This document shows positions 14,715 to 17,378 of a DNA stretch of 17,378 nucleotides, piece after piece; position 1 is the stretch's first letter, and the number at the start of each line of letters is the position of its first letter. A program made the translations under genes and the position numbers. A model generated the notes under the pieces. The model was not told the origin of the DNA and did not search any database. It saw only the letters and a program-made list of their open reading frames with translations. The DNA comes from Candidatus Omnitrophota bacterium (GTDB taxonomy: Bacteria > Omnitrophota > Gorgyraeia > Aquiviventales > Aquiviventaceae), in assembly GCA_023247155.1 (NCBI GenBank), contig JAHFGZ010000009.1, positions 12,310-29,687 of the forward strand, written 5' to 3'.

Positions 14715-14828
14715 ATGAAAGTCCGAGCGTCGGTCAAGCGGGTGTGCAGCAAGTGCAAGATCGTGCGGCGCCAGCGGGTGGTGCGCGTCATCTGCACGAA
14801 CCCCAAGCACAAACAACGACAAGGATAG
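14715..14828 (+). CDS. rpmJ: 50S ribosomal protein L36
   Basis: L36 is the smallest 50S protein and stabilises 23S rRNA near helices 89 and 91. The 37-codon frame starts MKVRASVKRVCSKCK and ends NPKHKQRQG. The four zinc ligands C11, C14, C27 and H32 are all present, so this is the zinc-binding form. The ATG lies 2 bases after the map stop and directly after the infA remnant; GGAAG at 14698-14702 is a possible but distant ribosome binding site. rpsM follows after 2 bases. Confidence 0.97.
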   Translation: MKVRASVKRVCSKCKIVRRQRVVRVICTNPKHKQRQG

Positions 14829-14830
14829 CG

Positions 14831-15235
14831 ATGCCGAGAATCGTCGGAGTCGATGTGCCGAAAGACAAGCGGATTGAGATTGCGTTGACCTACCTCTTCG
14901 GGGTCGGGCGGCCTTCGTCCCGCAAGGTCCTCGCGGCTACCCAGATCGACCCGAACAAGCGGGCCAGGGATCTGACCGACGAGGAGGTCGCCAAGCTGAC
15001 GCAGGCGATCCAGGCCACAACCAGGGTGGAGGGGGACCTGCGCCGGGAGGTGGCCGGCAACATCAAGCGGCTGATCGACATCGGTTCGTACCGGGGGCTG
15101 CGCCACAAGAAGGGGCTGCCGGTCCGCGGTCAACAGACCCGCACCAACGCCCGCACCCGGAAGGGGCCGCGTCCGCGCGTGGGTGTCCGCAAGCGGACCC
15201 GGGTCACCCCCGCGCCGGCCCGCAGCGCCGCGTAA
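14831..15235 (+). CDS. rpsM: 30S ribosomal protein S13
   Basis: S13 lies in the 30S head, forms bridges to L5 and touches P-site tRNA with its C-terminal tail. The 134-residue product has MPRIVGVDVPKDKRIEIALT at the start, the helix-two-turn-helix region, and the family signature at about 85-112, including GSYRGLRHKKGLPVRGQQT and TNARTRKG. The basic tail ends in PAPARSAA. AAGGA at 14821-14825, 5 bases before the ATG, supports this start. The same frame is open upstream to 14690, so the infA remnant is in frame with rpsM. Confidence 0.98.
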   Translation: MPRIVGVDVPKDKRIEIALTYLFGVGRPSSRKVLAATQIDPNKRARDLTDEEVAKLTQAIQATTRVEGDLRREVAGNIKRLIDIGSYRGLRHKKGLPVRGQQTRTNARTRKGPRPRVGVRKRTRVTPAPARSAA

Positions 15236-15239
15236 GCAG

Positions 15240-15246
15240 AAGGAGG
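15240..15246 (+). promoter_or_regulatory. Ribosome binding site of rpsK
   Basis: AAGGAGG, a full Shine-Dalgarno core, lies 4 bases before the ATG at 15251 in the rpsM/rpsK gap. It shows that the long N-terminal extension of S11 is really translated, rather than being an artefact of a start chosen too far upstream. Confidence 0.85.
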
Positions 15247-15250
15247 AGCG

Positions 15251-15775
15251 ATGCCGGAAGGACCACGCGAACAGCAGCCGCCGCCGAAACCGCCCGCGCA
15301 GGCCGGCGGGACGGCGCCCAAGAGCGATCCCGCCCAGGCGGCGGGCAGCGGTCAGGCCGCGCCCCCGCCAGCCGCGCAGGATGAGGGGCGGGCTGGGGCC
15401 CCCAAGCCGAGGACGAAAAAGAAGCTGCAGACCACGCAGGGCATCGCCCACATCCTCGCCACGTTCAACAACACGATCGTCACGATCACCGACCGGGCGG
15501 GGAGCACCATCTGCTGGAGCACCGCCGGCTCCAGCGGCTACCACGGCTCCCGCAAGTCCACGCCCTATGCGGCGCAGATCGCGGCCATGAACGCCGCCAA
15601 GAAGGCGCTGGAGGCCGGGCTGAAGGAGGTCGAGGTGTTCGTCAAGGGGCCCGGCCAGGGGCGGGAATCGGCCATCCGCTCGCTCTCGCAGGCGGGCCTC
15701 ACGATCACCGCGATCAAGGATGTCACCCCGATCCCCCATAACGGGTGCCGGCCGCCGAAACGGAGACGGGTATGA
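15251..15775 (+). CDS. rpsK: 30S ribosomal protein S11 with long N-terminal extension
   Basis: S11 lies on the 30S platform at the mRNA exit side. The core starts near residue 55 with KKKLQTTQGIAHI and continues through ATFNNTIVTITD, FVKGPGQGRESAIRSL and the signature end TPIPHNGCRPPKRRRV. This core has the normal size of about 120 residues. About 54 residues rich in proline, alanine, glutamine and glycine precede it, so the product reaches 174 instead of about 129. The extension is low in complexity and probably disordered. The strong ribosome binding site directly before the ATG supports it. Confidence 0.97.
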   Translation: MPEGPREQQPPPKPPAQAGGTAPKSDPAQAAGSGQAAPPPAAQDEGRAGAPKPRTKKKLQTTQGIAHILATFNNTIVTITDRAGSTICWSTAGSSGYHGSRKSTPYAAQIAAMNAAKKALEAGLKEVEVFVKGPGQGRESAIRSLSQAGLTITAIKDVTPIPHNGCRPPKRRRV

Positions 15776-15779
15776 GGAG
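15774..15779 (+). promoter_or_regulatory. Ribosome binding site of rpsD
   Basis: GAGGAG overlaps the rpsK stop codon and lies 9 bases before the ATG at 15789, supporting that start for rpsD over the in-frame ATG at 15720, which lies inside rpsK. Confidence 0.65.
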
Positions 15780-15788
15780 CAGACGCTG

Positions 15789-16418
15789 ATGGGCCGCTAC
15801 ACGGGTCCGGCCGCCCGGCTCTGCCGCCGGGAGGGCGCGCACCTCTTCCTCAAGGGCACCAAGTGCGATCGAGGCAAGTGCGCGAGCGACAAGCGCGCCT
15901 ACCCGCCCGGGCAGCACGGGCAGCTCCGCGTGAGGCTGTCCGATTACGGGATCCAGCTGCGCGAGAAACAGAAGGTGAAGCGGATGTACGGCATGCTCGA
16001 GCGCCAATTCCGCCGCTACTTCAGCATCGCGCAGAAGGCCAAGGGCGTGACCGGCCAGCAGCTGCTCGAGATGCTGGAGCGCCGCCTGGACAACGTCTGC
16101 TACCGGATGGGATTCGCCACCTCGCGGCGCGAAGGCCGGCAGATGGTGGCCCACCGGGCGCTCACCGTGAACGGGCGGGCCGTCAACATCCCGTCCTACC
16201 AGGTCAAGGTGGGGGATGTCATCCAGGTCGCCCCCCAGCGGAAGGGTCAGGCCGCGCGGGCCAAGGAGAACCTGGAACGCACCAAGAGCCGGCCGATCCC
16301 CGCCTGGCTGCAGGTGGACGCCGACGCGCTGAAGGGCGTCGTCGCGCGGACCCCGGAACGGGACGACATCGGCGCCGCGATCCAGGAACAGCTGATCGTC
16401 GAACTCTACTCCAAATAA
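15789..16418 (+). CDS. rpsD: 30S ribosomal protein S4
   Basis: S4 starts assembly of the 16S 5' domain, and in E. coli it represses the alpha operon by binding the rpsM leader. The 209-residue product starts MGRYTGPAARLCRREG and has PYPPGQHGQ-like AYPPGQHGQ at 38-46. The S4 RNA-binding domain runs from about 98 to 160 with RLDNVCYRMGF and LTVNGRAVNIPSYQV, and the end EQLIVELYSK is typical. Of the four N-terminal zinc cysteines known from Thermus S4, three remain (C12, C26, C31); the first position is A9. The gene lies between rpsK and rpoA, the usual alpha operon order. Confidence 0.98.
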   Translation: MGRYTGPAARLCRREGAHLFLKGTKCDRGKCASDKRAYPPGQHGQLRVRLSDYGIQLREKQKVKRMYGMLERQFRRYFSIAQKAKGVTGQQLLEMLERRLDNVCYRMGFATSRREGRQMVAHRALTVNGRAVNIPSYQVKVGDVIQVAPQRKGQAARAKENLERTKSRPIPAWLQVDADALKGVVARTPERDDIGAAIQEQLIVELYSK

Positions 16419-16421
16419 CCT

Positions 16422-16428
16422 GGGGAGG
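16422..16428 (+). promoter_or_regulatory. Ribosome binding site of rpoA
   Basis: GGGGAGG lies 4 bases before the rpoA ATG at 16433, in the 14-base gap after rpsD, and fixes the start of this edge-truncated gene. Confidence 0.8.
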
Positions 16429-16432
16429 CACC

Positions 16433-17378
16433 ATGGGAACGCTCTGGCGTGATTTTGCGATTCCAAAGCGGTTGACGTGCGATGAGGAGTCGCTCACCGA
16501 CACCTACGGGAAGTTCACCGCGGAACCCTTTGAGCGCGGCTACGGCATGACGATCGGCAACGGCCTGCGACGCGTGCTGCTCTCCTCGATCGAGGGCGCC
16601 GCGGTCACGTCCCTGAAGGTCGACGGGGTCCTGCACGAATTCAGCACCATCCCCGGGGTGCTGGAGGACATCACGCAGGTCGTCCTCAACGTCAAGCAGC
16701 TCGTCTTGCGCGCCCACTCCCGCCAGCCCAAGGTCCTGGTCATCGAGAAGGAGAAGAAGGGGCCGGTCACGGCCGCCGACCTCAAGGGCGACGACACCGT
16801 CGAGGTCGTCAACACGGACCTGCACCTGTGCACGCTCACCAAGGCCGGGAAGTTCCGCATGGAGCTCGAGGTGAGCCGGGGACGGGGCTACGTGCCGGCG
16901 GAGCGCCACAAGAAGGAGGGCCAGCCCATCGGCGTGATCCCGGTGGACGCGCTCTTCTCGCCCGTCATGCGCGTGAACTTCGCCGTGGAGGACACCCGCG
17001 TCGGGCAGGTGACGGACTACGACCGGCTCCTGCTGGAGATCTGGACGAACGGGGGGATGAGCCCGAAGGACGCGCTGCTCTACGCCTCCAACATCTTCCA
17101 GCGGCACCTCGATCTCTTCGTGAACTACGGGACGCTGCCCGAGGAGCCGGAGGATGAGGAGCTGCCCGCCGTCAGCGAGGAGCTTCAGGAGAAGCTCAAG
17201 ACGCCGATCTCGGAGCTGGAGCTCTCGGTCCGGTCGGCCAACTGCCTGCGGGAAGCCAAGATCCACACGATCGGCGAGCTGGTGGAGAAGACGCCGCAGG
17301 AGCTGCTCAAGTACCGCAACTTCGGCAAGAAGTCGCTGGCGGAGATCGACGAGCTCCTGCACGGGATGGGCCTGCAGC
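16433..17378 (+). CDS. rpoA: RNA polymerase alpha subunit, 3' end beyond window
   Basis: Alpha dimerises to start assembly of RNA polymerase, and its C-terminal domain contacts UP elements and activators. The window holds 315 codons and one extra base with no stop. The N-terminal domain shows PFERGYGMTIGNGLRRVLLS (residues 32-51), the dimerisation region, and RGRGYVPAE (149-157). An acidic linker (about 236-252) leads to the C-terminal domain. That domain keeps R267, N270, C271, G298, K300 and S301, the counterparts of the DNA-contacting residues R265, N268, C269, G296, K298 and S299 of E. coli. Probably only about 15-25 residues are missing. rplQ is expected to follow. Confidence 0.98.
   Translation, partial: MGTLWRDFAIPKRLTCDEESLTDTYGKFTAEPFERGYGMTIGNGLRRVLLSSIEGAAVTSLKVDGVLHEFSTIPGVLEDITQVVLNVKQLVLRAHSRQPKVLVIEKEKKGPVTAADLKGDDTVEVVNTDLHLCTLTKAGKFRMELEVSRGRGYVPAERHKKEGQPIGVIPVDALFSPVMRVNFAVEDTRVGQVTDYDRLLLEIWTNGGMSPKDALLYASNIFQRHLDLFVNYGTLPEEPEDEELPAVSEELQEKLKTPISELELSVRSANCLREAKIHTIGELVEKTPQELLKYRNFGKKSLAEIDELLHGMGLQ

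Noticed and set aside
16433..17378. RNA polymerase alpha as a truncated gene
   Set aside because: The frame is intact to the last base and simply runs out of the window; all C-terminal domain contact residues are present.

Overview
The window is one unbroken, all plus-strand stretch of the bacterial ribosomal-protein superoperon. It runs from rpsG at the left edge to an rpoA cut by the right edge. The order follows the classical str, S10, spc and alpha operons joined end to end: rpsG-fusA, then rpsJ-rplC-rplD-rplW-rplB-rpsS-rplV-rpsC-rplP-rpmC-rpsQ, then rplN-rplX-rplE-rpsN-rpsH-rplF-rplR-rpsE-rplO-secY-adk-map, then rpmJ-rpsM-rpsK-rpsD-rpoA. No promoter, terminator, tRNA or rRNA is visible, and no gene-free stretch exceeds about 110 bases.

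The organism is a G+C-rich bacterium, with G or C at most third codon positions. S14 is the short zinc-ribbon type and S11, S17 and S19 carry Ala/Pro-rich tails. The phylum cannot be fixed by reading alone. An uncultivated high-G+C lineage, for example within Omnitrophota or Methylomirabilota, is only a guess. Many junctions are ATGA or TGATG overlaps, which suggests translational coupling along a single long transcript.

Three genes usual in this order are missing: tuf (expected between fusA and rpsJ), rpmD (between rpsE and rplO) and infA (between map and rpmJ). The infA site appears to keep a fossil. An ATG followed by seven codons that read like the start of initiation factor IF-1 overlaps the end of map and stops directly before the rpmJ start codon. 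This is the most interesting observation here, and it looks like an excision, biological or in the assembly, between map and rpmJ.

Only two junctions contain real spacers, rplV/rpsC (108 bases) and rpsH/rplF (96 bases). Both are filled by the same kind of element: an imperfect inverted repeat built from tandem 7-base units related to GCGGAAT. Each element carries a short ORF that ends at the next gene's start, so it may preserve coupling. A different 7-base repeat (GCCGAAG) forms part of an extra tail on L15 just before secY.

The genes together supply ribosomal proteins of both subunits, the translocase EF-G, the protein-export channel SecY, adenylate kinase, methionine aminopeptidase (which trims new proteins) and the RNA polymerase alpha subunit. 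Apart from the missing genes, the repeats and the tails, this is ordinary core gene content. I found no new multi-gene system.
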